NCBI RefSeq assembly: GCF_032854445.1
Contig: NC_088300.1
Coordinates: forward strand, 13,829,570-13,893,569
Direction: 5' to 3'
Origin: Liolophura sinensis
Lineage: Eukaryota > Mollusca > Polyplacophora > Chitonida > Chitonidae
DNA: 64,000 nucleotides
Shown: positions 1 to 12,707 of the stretch, piece after piece
How the letters are laid out: each line of letters begins with the position of its first letter
How positions within the stretch are numbered: the first letter of the stretch is position 1
The notes under the pieces: model-generated
What the model saw: the letters and a program-made list of their open reading frames with translations, nothing else
Databases searched by the model: none
Told to the model about the DNA's origin: nothing
Translations under genes and position numbers: made by a program

Positions 1-3000
1 AATTTATGAATGACGTCAATAAATTCTGCTCTCTTTTGAATCAACAGGCTCATTTTTCTTATGTACTATATCACTTAGGTATGTCTTTCTTTTTGTTTGT
101 TGTAATAATCAGAGTACACTAATTCCTCAACCTTTTAAACCGCCTCTGCAGCCAATATTATGAAACATTCTGAAACAACTATGGGGTGCATGCAGAGAAA
201 TAATTTGCACTGTTTTATAAAGCTTGCGTCTTTCCAGTGACATAAAGGAATCATTTTGGCATCATTTTGATATAGAGATGAAGATTTTCAGTAGCTAGCA
301 AACATTTGTAGCCTTCTTACCTTTGTATATAAGCATGACTAAATTTTCGCTCAATAATATTTTAAGGAGATGAGAAAACTTGAACACATAAATATGTATA
401 AAATTGTGGTTTATGTTGAATTAAATATTTGGCTATATAAACCACAATCTTGGATGATTCTCTATTTTCTAGTGACAATTCAAAGCAAATTTCAGAAACA
501 GGTGAAAAATTTATTTCAGTTTTTTTATTCTTATTTTAGAAAAAATTAGAAATCGAATTAACACTATGAGATGAACTTTAAACATATGCTTACCTTGCCC
601 AAAATTCACTGGCCACCATGACCTACTCAACTTGTGAGTCAAAAAAAAGCCATACAATATAAAAGAACAAAGAATAAGCATAAGGTGCACAGATAATCAC
701 TGTTTATGTACTGTCTGCCCTGCCATATATAAACTAATACTACCTCATTATATAAATGTACTTTTGCAATGTGCTGTATGTTTATATTTACCTTATTTGG
801 ACATTAATTAAAAGGTCACTTTATTTCCTGGAAGGCAGACATAGACAAGGACACAGTCTCACTCTGCTGAACATTGCTGCGCTCTAAAGATGAGGACAAA
901 AATGTACAAGCCTGAGCAAGTGAGGGAAGCCATGCATGTGTGATAGTGTACTGGAGTGTGAGCTATTGGGCTGGGTAGAAAGCAGCCAGATAGGGTTATG
1001 TAACAGGTACTAGGTATTTCATTGGGACAGGTTTAAATAGGCCACTGTCCTCCGCTGTCCACCCTGTAAGGGTATAAATCCCACTCACCCAAACATTACA
1101 CAAAGATCTGTCACAGGCCCTTACTGCATGGCATAGATTGTTGGGGACAAACAAGGCAGGAGACTGGCATCAAATAAACTTACCACTTGAGCTTTATTGA
1201 CCAGGTGCAAAGTCAATTAACTAGCACAGTCATGTTGTCTGTCCATTGATTAAGGCCAATTGACCCCCTGAGTGAAAATCAAGTGGGGGTGGGGTGGGGG
1301 TGAGAGAGAAGGGAAGGGGTGTTACAATTGACATAGTTAAGCTTCTGTATTCACACTTCCTGGGATCCTTCACACCACCTGACACAATCAACAGGTAAGC
1401 CACAAGTAACTGATCTGATTTTGATTGCTCATAATCCATACAGCAAAAGATGACAATCTGTTAAAACTTATTAAATACTTTAACCAATAATATTATAAGC
1501 TTTTTCTACAAAAATAATGCCTTCAAATAAAAAAGACTATATTGATGGAGTACCAAGTGCTTTTGTTGTCAAATTCGTAAAACTTATGCTAATTAACTAA
1601 AGTAGGCCTTTATTAAAACTAATAGGGTTCTTTTCATAGTAAACATTCTTGAACAAAAAACATACTGCTTCAACAAAAGATGAGGAAAATTTTGTTGCAA
1701 GGTGACAAGCATACAGTAAAATCTTGAATTTGACACCAGTGAAAGCAGTGTAATGGCTTACACCACTGCACCATATGAACTGAGCAAATGCCTTCAAAAT
1801 AATTACCTAAACAGTGAACAGGATACAGCTTTTGACATGCCCTAAACACACACACTTCTTCTTTTTTTCCAGATTTGGTCATTTACACAGTCACCAGTCC
1901 TACAGGCAGTTAACTAATGTTATATGTCAAATCATGTAGATAATCAATGTACAATACCACATACTTCCATCTCCAAAAGGAAATGAAGTCAGTTTATTTT
2001 AAACATAGTAAATGCTTGAAACAAAAGCTGACTTTGCCATTGCAATCAGATTTTTTTCATTTACCAATGAGAGAGCAAAGGAATTTTAAAATGTCCCTTG
2101 TGTTAAAAAAATATATGACATGACTATGACTGTTTTGTTGTTATTTTTCTTTCTGACCCTAAGGCCTTTTATTTCTTATAAATAAATTTTAAAAAATAGT
2201 AGCAAGTTGCCTTGCGTCCTTTCTTTTTTTTTTGTTTTTTACATCATGGAAAATTCTACAAAATAAACCAATGAATAGAAGTAAAAAGAAGCGAAGTAAA
2301 TCAATTGTATCCTGTTGCTGCTTGCATGGTAATTATTGGCAACAGAGTGTATAAAACCTGTTTTAAAAAATTTTTAAACATCAAAATACACAAAAAAAAA
2401 ACAAAAAAAAAATAATAAGTGAAATTTTCATGACTTTTGAGAGACTGTAAATTTTTCATCCTAAATGCCATAAACATTCCTGATATTCATCAATGGGGGA
2501 ATCGGCATCCAATGAAAACAAGCTGGCGCTTGGAAGCCCGCGAATGATGAGGCTTCAGAACACCCGCTAGGTGCTGACTAGCAAATCCCGTCCCAAATTG
2601 CCAGCCATAAATAATTCAGCAGTGTTGGAAGTGTGTATGAGAGCCGGACTGTCGTCTTTGGCTGGTGGATGTAAGGTGGCTAACCAATTCCGACTGTGGA
2701 GACGAAGGGTCATGGGCTGTATTCCGCTACTCACCCGACTTATATACTGGCCAATCTTCAGCCTCCGCTCCTTCGGCGCATTTATACCAGCGCGCGACGT
2801 TCGCGATTCCAGATCCAATTAAGAACTTTCCCTACCTTGGAGCGCGCAAATACGAAAAAGCGCAAAAGTTCTCCGAAAGAAGAAAATGTGACAGTCATCA
2901 AGGAAATTAGGTGAAGGGTCACGCACGTTTTAAGTGAGACAGGAAATTAAACTAAGTTTTTAATGTGCGACGCTTAACTTTTACTACTATGTTCAACTAG

Positions 3001-3290
3001 TTCGGAAGTCGCCTAGCTGGCCATTTCACCTCGATGACCTCTCAAAGGCGACTTTTCTTTTTTCAAAAGTTCACAGCAAACATTTCTCAGAGTTTCGGCT
3101 AAGTCATAAAGCACGTTAGGCAACGGCCGGTAATTTAAAACGTCAGGTTATGCGATAGGCCAAACTCGCCATGCTCTCGACCGTGGCCTGGTTGACCAGG
3201 GCTACTTGAGGACCCATGTTGCTTTAAAAAACCTTCAAAACAACCATGACGCTCCGACTTTGCTGAAATTTTACCATGTGTAATACTTAC
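1..3290 (-). other. Intron 1 of BCL11-like gene (partial)
   Basis: Everything left of the GTAAGT donor at 3290 should be intron of the minus-strand zinc-finger gene. It is AT-rich, with A and T runs around 2160-2450 and a more CpG-rich end (about 2500-3290). I found no zinc-finger coding exon here on the minus strand: no C2H2 pattern (C-x2-C-x12-H-x3-H) and no acceptor followed by plausible coding sequence. The next exon is therefore expected outside the window. Confidence 0.6.
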
Positions 3291-3342
3291 GTGAATCAAT
3301 TGTCTTTCGTTGCTGTGGTTTTCCCTGCTTTCTCCGTGACAT
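3291..3342 (-). CDS. BCL11: First coding exon of BCL11-like zinc-finger transcription factor
   Basis: Reading the minus strand from the ATG at 3342 gives MSRRKQGKPQQRKTIDS and one base of the next codon, then C|GTAAGTATTA, a consensus splice donor (phase 1). MSRRKQxxP is the N-terminal motif by which BCL11, SALL and FOG-type zinc-finger proteins recruit the NuRD co-repressor through RBBP4/7. It sits at the extreme N-terminus in those families. The exact MSRRKQGKPQ form is that of BCL11A/B, while SALL proteins usually have A at position 7. BCL11 and SALL genes also begin with a very short coding first exon followed by a long intron, as here. The frame stays open upstream of this ATG, but the family start is at MSRRK. 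The zinc-finger exons are outside the window. The alternative is a SALL-type gene. Confidence 0.77.
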
Positions 3343-4700
3343 CGTGCCAGAGCGATCATCAAAGCTTCTCCGCCTGGGTTTACATTTGGACAAAGAATAA
3401 CAACAAAGATGGCCGCCTCTAGAGCTGCATTCTGGGAGATGTGCGGCGAGCACCTGCCTAGCCGGGCCCTGTCTGCCTGCTTTATTTCGTCTCGCTCAGG
3501 TCACGAACTGTCTGGCCACGCAAGTTCATTCAAGGTCACGGCGGGGCTTACCCACTGGAGCCCCGGGATGGTCACTCGGCCCTCCGGACACGTGTAAGAG
3601 GAGGTAAGCTGACGGCGAGAGCAGCCCGGCCTATGTCCAGTGTCTATCTACCGTACGGCTCCCCACTCTATATAGCTACTGACTGGCGAGCAAAAAAGCG
3701 TTTTAAAAACTAGTCACTTTCACATTGATTTATCGATGCGACACTTCGGAGAGGTCGGGCTCTCCGAGACCAGTCTCTGATCACTGCCAGACGACACATC
3801 GAAAAGTTCGATTAGCTTAAAAGCCGGCGGAATAAAGCGAAAAAGGTGACAAGCTTGTGACACACACTGACATAACACTGAAAAAAAAATTACACTCGCG
3901 CCGACTGAGTTCGTCTGAGCTCAAAGAGAGATTGCGGTCAACTGATGTGCGCTGGCCCGTAAGGCGAGTCACAGATAGACTGACCTTCCAGCCAGGGCCC
4001 GACCATTAGCGGCGAAAGGGGAGAGAGGCTGCCTGGCTAAACTGACATGATCTGACATAACAGGCGTGCCACATCCAGCAATGGCCTGTACAGCCACTGC
4101 CGCCTCTACAACTGTTACGGCCGCCCCAGCTGGCCGCCACTATACATATGTGTGTGTGTGTGTGTCTATAGACGTCTATTACAACTGAACTATTACCGAC
4201 TCGTTTAACGACTCGTTAATTTCGAGGCTTTTCACTGACGAGCAGGAAAGGGATAGATTTATTGTTAAGTACCCCGTATAAAGGACCCTCCAAGCCGATC
4301 TTCAATATGACTCGATGAATATTTGATTTTTACCACCAGTCTAGCTATCGACAACTATAGACCCGCGAACCGAAAAAAATAGCGGCTGTCCGCCGACCAG
4401 TAGCTTTATGGCATAGGCGGTGAGATGCAAGACTGGTGTATATTGCGAAGAGCGCAGAGGCGAGAGCTGTCCAGCGCCCAGAGAGGAAAGCCGCTGGCAG
4501 TAGGTTAGCCCAAGCAGCTAGATCGATTACGTAACGAAATAGCTGAGAATTCTTGCCATATACAACTGGGGGCTACTTGAAACCACATCGCCCTCCAGAC
4601 GCGCTCTACTGTTTTTTTCTCCACTGACACGCATATAGAAGCAGTCTAGATGCTATAGTTGGACCATACATAAGCTTGGCGCGTTTTTCAGTGACTCACA
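3343..4700 (-). promoter_or_regulatory. CpG-rich promoter and 5' UTR region of BCL11-like gene
   Basis: CpG dinucleotides are frequent from about 2.5 to 4.7 kb, unlike the rest of the window, and the stretch directly abuts the start codon of the minus-strand zinc-finger exon. A YY1-like AAGATGGCCGCC motif lies at about 3406-3417 (plus-strand reading), a motif often found just downstream of transcription starts. This suggests a start site within some 100 bases of the ATG. No TATA box is evident. A short TG repeat occurs near 4150. The exact start site cannot be fixed from sequence alone. Confidence 0.5.
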
Positions 4701-7700
4701 CTAACTCTACTGGAAGGCTACACGGCTCGGTGCTAGTATGTTCGACCGGCCGTTTCCCAAGGTCACCTCGTCGGCTAGAGCAGATATTTTTGGAGCAACC
4801 AAATCGTTTTTTTCACCTCCCTTTTTTCCTTCTTCTTCACCGAAACGACCAGAGCTTAACTGCTGTGCTCTCCTGGCTTTTGGGTTACGCTAAGTTGATG
4901 TAATGTAACATAGGGAGGATGGATACTGGTAAGGGGAGATAAGGCGGTGTCCATCACATTGGTTTCGTTGACCAACAGAAATGACAGTACTTTGCACTGA
5001 TCTCCACTCTGCAAATATAAGTTACTGTCTTTTGATGTGTAATCCTTAATGGACAAGTTATATGCCTCAATGTCCTCCACAAGAACTGCGGGAAAAACAT
5101 CTTTTATTGGTATTTCTTTCCAAGATAGAATTACAAGTGAAACAAAATTAAGCACGGTTACATCTGTGCTCATTTTTGTTTTCTTCTGTTTTTATTTTTG
5201 TTTTGTTTTTGTTTTTTTGTCCAGTTTATTGTTGTTTTGTCACTTGGCATGTATACCGAATAGCAGACTACACAGGCAAATACATAGTCTGTTTTGGGTA
5301 TGAGATGGAGAATAAACTCCCTCATTCCTCAGCATGTATATACACAGTCTGTGAAAGACTGTCGTCGCTAACCCATTACTACGTATCCCGTTACTGCCGC
5401 ATCTTATTTGAAGTTCTCACCTCATTGGCCATCATGTAAGCCAGGTCTCGTGTTTACTGGGTATACAAATGACTATAATTGGCGGATCAATCAAGCAGGG
5501 CCATATCCGCATTGCGGTTTCTGTGTCGAGCATTTGCGTCCCTGTGAGGTTCTGCATCTTGTAATTTTAGGTCCACCACCGAGTTGGTCACCTTGACGCA
5601 CGCCTGATCTTTCTGACAAACTGCAACTGTTTAAAGCATGTTAACTGTCTCCGTAACCAGGTTGCAGTACGTACACAGGAGTCATGGTCAGTAAATGCAG
5701 AAAACAGAAAAGGAGAAGAAAGAAAACAAAGCTCCCCCCCCCCCCCCGGCAAAAGGAACTGAGTCATTTAGCATTGGAATTGAAGAGCTGTAACTGCATA
5801 AGCGTGAATTGTATACTCTCTCACCTTTATATAAAGGTTTTCATAACAGTGATTTAGCTATTTACTACGGGTATAGTGGAACAATACATAGATTACAATC
5901 GAATCGAATATTTTAAAGTTTTACAAATATTTTATTACATTATTGAAAGGTGCCGTGGCTGATTATATTTGCTATAGTTTGATATTTAGGCATGTCTCGA
6001 CATGTGCATATCAAGTGGGCTATGTAAGAGTAGGCCTACATAGTTTGTTTATTTTCTTGTGTTGGTTTAATATTTTATGCTTATTGTGTGAGATACTTTA
6101 TATAAATAAATAATTATTTAGTTAGAAGAATTATGATGTCTTATATTTATATCGTTATATTATCTGAAAGAATAACGCACTTTCAAAAGAAGTTCTGACA
6201 CACACTAATACATATATCACATGCCATATGTACTATGTTTCAAGATGCAATGATTTGCCTGACTTTTTGAACGATGCAAGCAGACCCTATGCAGCTTTTG
6301 TCACTTTGACAATTGTGTCCATATATTGTTTTGAAGAGAATATTGGGTGTTAGCCTAAGAAAGTCAGCATGAATGACATCATACACGTCTAGTTGTAGCA
6401 ACGTTTGTGCAAAATATAATTTGTCACATTTGTAACCTTCCATGAATGGAGGAAGAAACAAAACAGAATAAGGTTAACAAAATTGAAACAAAGCAAACCT
6501 TGAAAAAAAAAACACGAAAACACGAACAGAGAAACATGCACATTGTGCAACCTGTTTTATTTGATTTCCATTGGACGGAATGCTCCCAAGATTTATTCAG
6601 CTGAAAGATTCTTTTATTGGACACCCACGCTAGTTACACAGAACTATTTTTAGATTATCTTCTGTTATTCACTTTACGAATTAAAGCTCATTGGACAGAA
6701 TAGCCAGAATTATTTCCCGAATATATACATTTGATTGCATGTGTATACAATGGATTCAATAAGTAACAAGTTCATGCAAACTTCAACACTCCATATATGC
6801 ATACAAAGGCAGATTCTGTGGTCTTGTGTGGATGAGGAAGGCAATACACACCTTTTCTTGCACCACAGTTAATCTAATATTATAAAGGCTATTTTAACTG
6901 AATATTCTGCATGGTGCCTTCAAAACGTACATGTATACGAACATTTTAAACTTGAACTATTCGTGTTTTTTTGTTATGTTTGCATCGCCATTATGATATG
7001 TTTGTGAAAATCTTTCTGTGAAGAAATAAACTGCACCCACGTTTGTTTCACAATCTTCATTTCACAGTTATCATTTGTGCCAAAATATGGATGCTTTTGT
7101 CTAGATTGGGATCAGAATACAAACTGTTCATCATTGTAACATGTATACGTATGATCTTTTGTTCACATTTCTCGCTGGGGCGAAATTAATGATGTAATCA
7201 CATTGTGAGACCCGAGAAACAAAAAAATTTTGGGTGTGTGCGTTTTTTTTTTTTAGTTTTTTGTTTGGTTTTTTTTAGTTTTTTAGTTTTTTTTTATTTG
7301 TTTGTTTTGTTTTTTTTTTTTTTGTTTTTTTTTTTTACCTTTTCAAGATAAAATGTCACCCAACTGGCTGGTATGATTTTTGTGATGTAGATTAGTCCGA
7401 AGTACATTTTCTTTTAAGATGTCCCAGATATAATATAGTAATGAACTCCAATGTTTCCAAAGCTATCACATTATGGTATTTTTCAGCACATATTACAGGC
7501 AGATCTGTATACCCCACGAGACAGAGTTAAAGTTTTCAATGAAGTGGCGAAGTTCATTGTAAATTCATGGCGATTTTGAGTCGCCCCAACCCTCATCCCG
7601 TTTATCTGAGTGTTATCTCTAGTAATGTAGTATAGATTTACTTTTGCAGTTAAGTGTGGCGTGCATCATCCATCTTCAGGGCTCGGAAAGCGCCAAATTT

Positions 7701-8920
7701 ATAATTTCACTCACTCACATATACCATGAAGACATACCAGAAACAGTGGAAACTATTGACAAATGTCTCTTTTTCTGTAAAAACAATTTATGAACATTTC
7801 TTATTTGTTGTCGTTTCCTACGTGTAGTCGTTTCCAGAATATATATATCGGTATTTCGCGAGTTATTTTTGTTTACAGACTGAGGTTTGGTGTGTATAGT
7901 CAGATAATGATAAAACTTTTCTTTCTTATTTTGTCAATTTTTCTGACGGCAGAAGTACTCTTTTGTTGGGTTAAGACTATATTCAAACTTCTCCTCAGCT
8001 CGATCGGTTAGCCGAGTCCATATGCAAGAGAAAAGAGGTTCTTGTTTTGATGGCATTGTAATCTAATTTATCTACAAACAACATAGTATAAATAACTGCA
8101 TATAATCATGAACTGCAGCTCTGCGCATGCATGTAAGGCCTGTGTAATGTTAGAAATATACGAAAACAAACCAGGTGCTGCATTTGTATTGTTTATGTTG
8201 AATGCATTTGTTGTGCATAAGAAATGAAATTCATGAACAAATCATTATGGCTGAGCTATAGACATAGTTTAGATATATACATTTATACATTGTATGTATA
8301 AAACAAAATAGAATCTCAAGAATATTACATATTTTTCAGGCCTGCCGCCGTTGTAAAGTATGATATCCTATGAAAAGCATCATCGTAAGGGTTTAATTCT
8401 AAATCGTTTATTTATTCTTTGTATACATATGTATAGTTTCTGAATGGCTTGGTTTTCCACTATAAAGGTGCCTGCAAGATGGCGCCAAAGTCTGCATAGC
8501 CTATGCCTGTAATAATCGAATATGTGCGAGGCATCGGTCAACAAAAAACTTGCTGATTGTGCCATTTGCTACATAGCAAAGTGTTAAATGCTCAGCAAAT
8601 TTCGAGGTACACTTGCACACACCAAGACATCAGGTTTGCTCTTGTCCATGTGAGTATAACCGGGCGAGTTGGTCTGATCATCCCGTTAAACCTGGTAGAT
8701 AACGGATTTCCTTGTGTCTTGGCTCTGGTTCCAGATACGGATTACTGGGCACCTGGCTGTGAATCTAAGACATCTAAGGGAATGCTCCTCGTGCTATCTC
8801 CACAAGATCTCGAAAGTGTCTTCTTCTCATGCAGCTCCAGTGTATGGGCATGTCTAATGTAAAATGCTTGTAACCATTCTTTCTGTCTGTCCGTATTTAT
8901 ATATTGCAATCGTGTATGTT
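4701..8920. other. Intergenic, AT-rich, no convincing gene
   Basis: Apart from a C homopolymer at 5734-5747 and a T-rich tract at 7240-7338, nothing is recognised here. One minus-strand open frame of 105 codons (4859-5173) has protein-like composition but no splice context or recognisable domain; see findings. Confidence 0.5.
7240..7338. repeat. T-rich low-complexity tract
   Basis: About 100 bases that are nearly all T with scattered G and A. It may be the poly(A) end of an old minus-strand retroposon, but no recognisable body is attached. Confidence 0.8.
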
Positions 8921-9149
8921 ATTTTTTATTTTATTTATTTATTTGATGGGTGTTTTACTCAGTCTCAAGAATATTTCACTTATACGGTGGGAGGAAACCG
9001 GGCAGAACCCAGAGGAAAGCCATGGCCATCCACAGGTTGCTGGAAGACCTTCCAACGTGTACAACCGGAGAGGAAGCCAGCATGAGCTAGGCTTGAACTC
9101 ACAGCGACCGCATTGGTGGGAAGCTCCACTGGGCCACGGAGGCCCTTGC
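8921..9149 (-). mobile_element. tRNA-headed SINE, family A, near full length
   Basis: Read on the minus strand, a tRNA-like head comes first (box-B-like GTGAGTTCAAGCCTAGC). The conserved body follows (CCTCCCACC, GGTTTCC and CCAGCAACC-type blocks), then the tail TGAAATATTCTTGAG and an A/T-rich AAATAAATAAA end. The same layout recurs more than fifteen times in the window, which shows it is a dispersed retroposon. Confidence 0.85.
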
Positions 9150-12100
9150 ATGTTATTATAAATATTTCCCTGAGTACCTGGGTGTACTTGTTCTGCTGGA
9201 ATACTATATACTGTTCGTAAAGTAATCCTTGACCATGCAAAGCGATTTGGAGCTCCTATTGAGTTATCGTTTGTTTTGCCATGCATGAATGCTTCGTCAA
9301 GACTTTTGCTGAATTTACAGAAAGTGATAAAAACAACCATGCAGACATAAAAAAATATCCGCAAAATAACAATGACAGTGACATGGTGTTTATAGTGTAT
9401 GTGATTACGTTTATTATGGTAAGCTCTTTTAAATGAATAACTTTTTATATGTGTGTATCATGCAAGCCTTGTTTACTACATTTGGGTTTTCCTGAATAAA
9501 TGCAAGACTTTTTCGACCTTTGTCTATATATAACTGATATACATGAGGTTATCAACAGACGTACTCAAAATGCAACTCCAGTAAAATAACTGTATAATAA
9601 AAACCATTAAATTATAGGACAGTGTTATAATTATACGTAATACATAATGTTCCGATCTCGTCTTGGTATTTCCCTTTTCATACACTTATTCCAATAAATA
9701 ACTCAACAACCCTTCGGCATATGCAAAAGAACTAAAGACATATACAAGAATAAAGTTCAAATTACAGAAAATATACAACTTTATTAATGCTGTTTACGTT
9801 TACAAAGCGCATTAAAATATTTATACCGTTATACTTATTAAAGACTGTATTTCTGCTTACTTTTGTGAAGGTAGTTAGCTATTTGATAAAGGTAAAATTC
9901 GATTTTTTCCAAGAAAAAGTAGTTCACTTTCATGTATATATTTTAATCCTCAGTTTATCGCATTTTCCAATAAGGTCTATATATAATGAAATTTTAGCAA
10001 TGTTATCATGTATGAAACAGGTTTCCCGTTGATAAAGAAAACCATGTTCATTCGCCCAGTTGCCTCCGAAAGAAAGCATATTGATAAGCACCTTTTCCCT
10101 TTGCTTTTGTTACGCCTATACTGACCAATTGTTCCATGGCTCATCATATCCGACCTGGCCACACAAGTACTTTTTTCTTGCGAGCTACAAAACTAGTAAT
10201 ACTAAAACTGATTAAAGTATAGGGTTTTAGATGTGAAATTAGTTCCAAGATAGCAGTTCCAAACTGTTTCAACAGTATTCATTTTTTGTCACAAAAAACT
10301 GATTTTGTTGTTTATTTTCCGTGATGTTGACAGATGCTACTATGTAACTAGGTGAAAAAGGTCCACATATGCTTTTGACGATATATATGGTGCTTTTGTT
10401 TTACGTTGTGCATCCTAATACTTGGGGTGCCTCATCTTACCCCTTGGCTCAACTTTGCCCGGTCTCCAATATAGATATCTCTATTTATGATAAATTTAAT
10501 AATTATACAGCTAAAAATATTACACATATTCTTGACATTTCTTGAAATTTCTGAATTCGGAGAATACATTTTTCTGTTTTCAGATCAGAAAAGATTTAAT
10601 TATTTTAATTTATCACATATAATGAGAAAAATGACAATTGTTTAAGATTACCTTGCACCAAGCTAAATATCTTGTCAGTGAGATACTATTATAAAAATGA
10701 AAATACATATATGTACATTTTGCCTTGTTCAAGAGAAGTAATAAAAAGTTGTGGTTTTAAGTAATTTGTCCATGCTCAGAACCAAAAAATAATTAAAGCT
10801 GAAACATTATTCTTGTTGAAAGGACATCTTTCTTAAAATTAAAACATTTGCAGTGGTTGCGAAAGGAATGTACCTCCGGGTTTAATTCTTATCTTTAGTA
10901 AGCATCATACTCTGATCATAAAGGATATACATACATGTGTAATACAATACAATAATAATAGAATACTTGTTTCCTTTTTTTTTAGCATGTCTACTACTTA
11001 GTTTATAAATTACCTCAAATACCTTATGATGATACATGTCCTACAGATTTGTAACATGTCGTGTTTCAAAATAACCTCCAGTTGAACTGATGTTGCATGT
11101 GACCAGCCACCTTTTGTAACTTCCAGTGGCAAAAGTCAATTCATTAGCACAAAAACAAGGGCCTAAAACCTCCCAGAAAGTGTTTAAAAAGTTTTAAAAG
11201 TGCAACACGTGTCATGCAGAGAAAGCTAGATGAGGGTATGTGTATATAAATTTATTACTTTATGACTGATTACATGCTGGAACATCCATGATGTAGCAAC
11301 AAAAAGGTGGGTTTTAAAATGCTTAGCATCATACTCATGAACAAAGCAAAGCCAGAACCTTAGACGCTGAACATATTATAAGATACTTACTATTTTGGAA
11401 TATTAGAATTCCTTGTGATTTGCTTTATATTTTCTGCTTTCCTCATTGATAATTGATTAACACAGCATTACATTCATCAATGAAATAAATAAAGGCAAAT
11501 ATTGTCTCTTTAACTTGTTATTGATGCTGATTTTCTTCTTTTTTGGTCATTTTTGGTGAGGTGGGCAAGTCAGAAAAGATTCGTGTTCATGTAGAGAAAA
11601 CGGCATTGGGGTGATTGCCCAAGTGAGTGCAAAGTATGTTCCTGAAGTGCAGTGTATATTGTGTACATATTGCACCATTTCAGACTATGGACTTCACACA
11701 CATGGCATTCCTTGGACAACCATGCATGAAGCTCCATTTCAGGGTGACAGACTTTATCAAGAACCAAAGTGTTTACCGCATTTGACAGTTTCTTTGAAAA
11801 CACTGAAATGTGCAGAAATACAGGCGGTAATAATAAGATGCGTTAATTTTATACTGGGGCTGACCTATATTGAATTCAGTTATCTGCATGCATGGAATGC
11901 AGATGGCACAAATACATGCACGTAAGAGCTATATATATACATGGGGCAAATAAGAGCCATCGAAGCCATTATTTAAGCGCAATCTGTAATAGGGGATTTG
12001 AAAATTTGCCTTTTACATTTAAAAAATCGACCATTTTTTATATACGCAGGTCTGTGGCAATAAATAAGGTAGTCATTTTACGCTTACAAGCGTGAGTATA

Positions 12101-12663
12101 TTCATTTGTTGGTTTAATCTAGGCACATCGGGTTTCTCTATATCTCTTAATCTGGCACCGGGACATATCAGAATGCAGACGGTAAAACAACCATGACCAC
12201 AAAGATTAAATGTACGTGTATATACATGTATGCAAATAATGAATGGTTAGGTCATATAAAACCATTTACATTGGCAGTATTTCAGTCATGCATATCTCAA
12301 GGTGAGAACATACACCTTAGAACCTGGAAGCATGTAAGGCTTTTGACATCAAAGCTCAGTAAAAAGGAAACACGACCCTTTTTACAAGAATAAAAAAGTT
12401 TAAAAAGCCCGTGAATCTGATGGAATGTTAAAGTTTTCTCTCCTGGATTTCTTCTGTCATTATACTTCATCATCCCATTTACACCGGGCAAAAAGTATTT
12501 CATAGAGCAGAAGAAATTATTGCAAGTGATTGATGGAATATACAACAGTAATTACAAATTCTCGGATGAACCTGTTTTGCACCATTATATTCAGAATGTG
12601 CCCACGGGATTTTAGGCGACTCATACATATATTTATGCCTAAATCGTATATGAGAAAGAGAGA

Positions 12664-12665
<2 letters not shown>
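9150..12665. other. Intergenic, AT-rich, nothing recognised
   Basis: No coding exon, repeat array or mobile element could be supported in this stretch. Short open frames here look like chance ORFs in AT-rich DNA. Confidence 0.5.

Positions 12666-12706
<41 letters not shown>
12666..12706. repeat. (AT)n microsatellite
   Basis: About 20 uninterrupted AT dinucleotides. Confidence 0.97.

Positions 12707-12707
<1 letters not shown>

Noticed and set aside
2567-2914. Overlapping open frames on both strands near 2.6-2.9 kb
   Set aside because: GC-richer DNA lengthens chance ORFs. No recognisable domain or splice context, and no match to expected zinc-finger exons.
8939-9364. 141-codon minus-strand open frame
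   Set aside because: Overlaps a SINE copy. The translated segment is SINE body.
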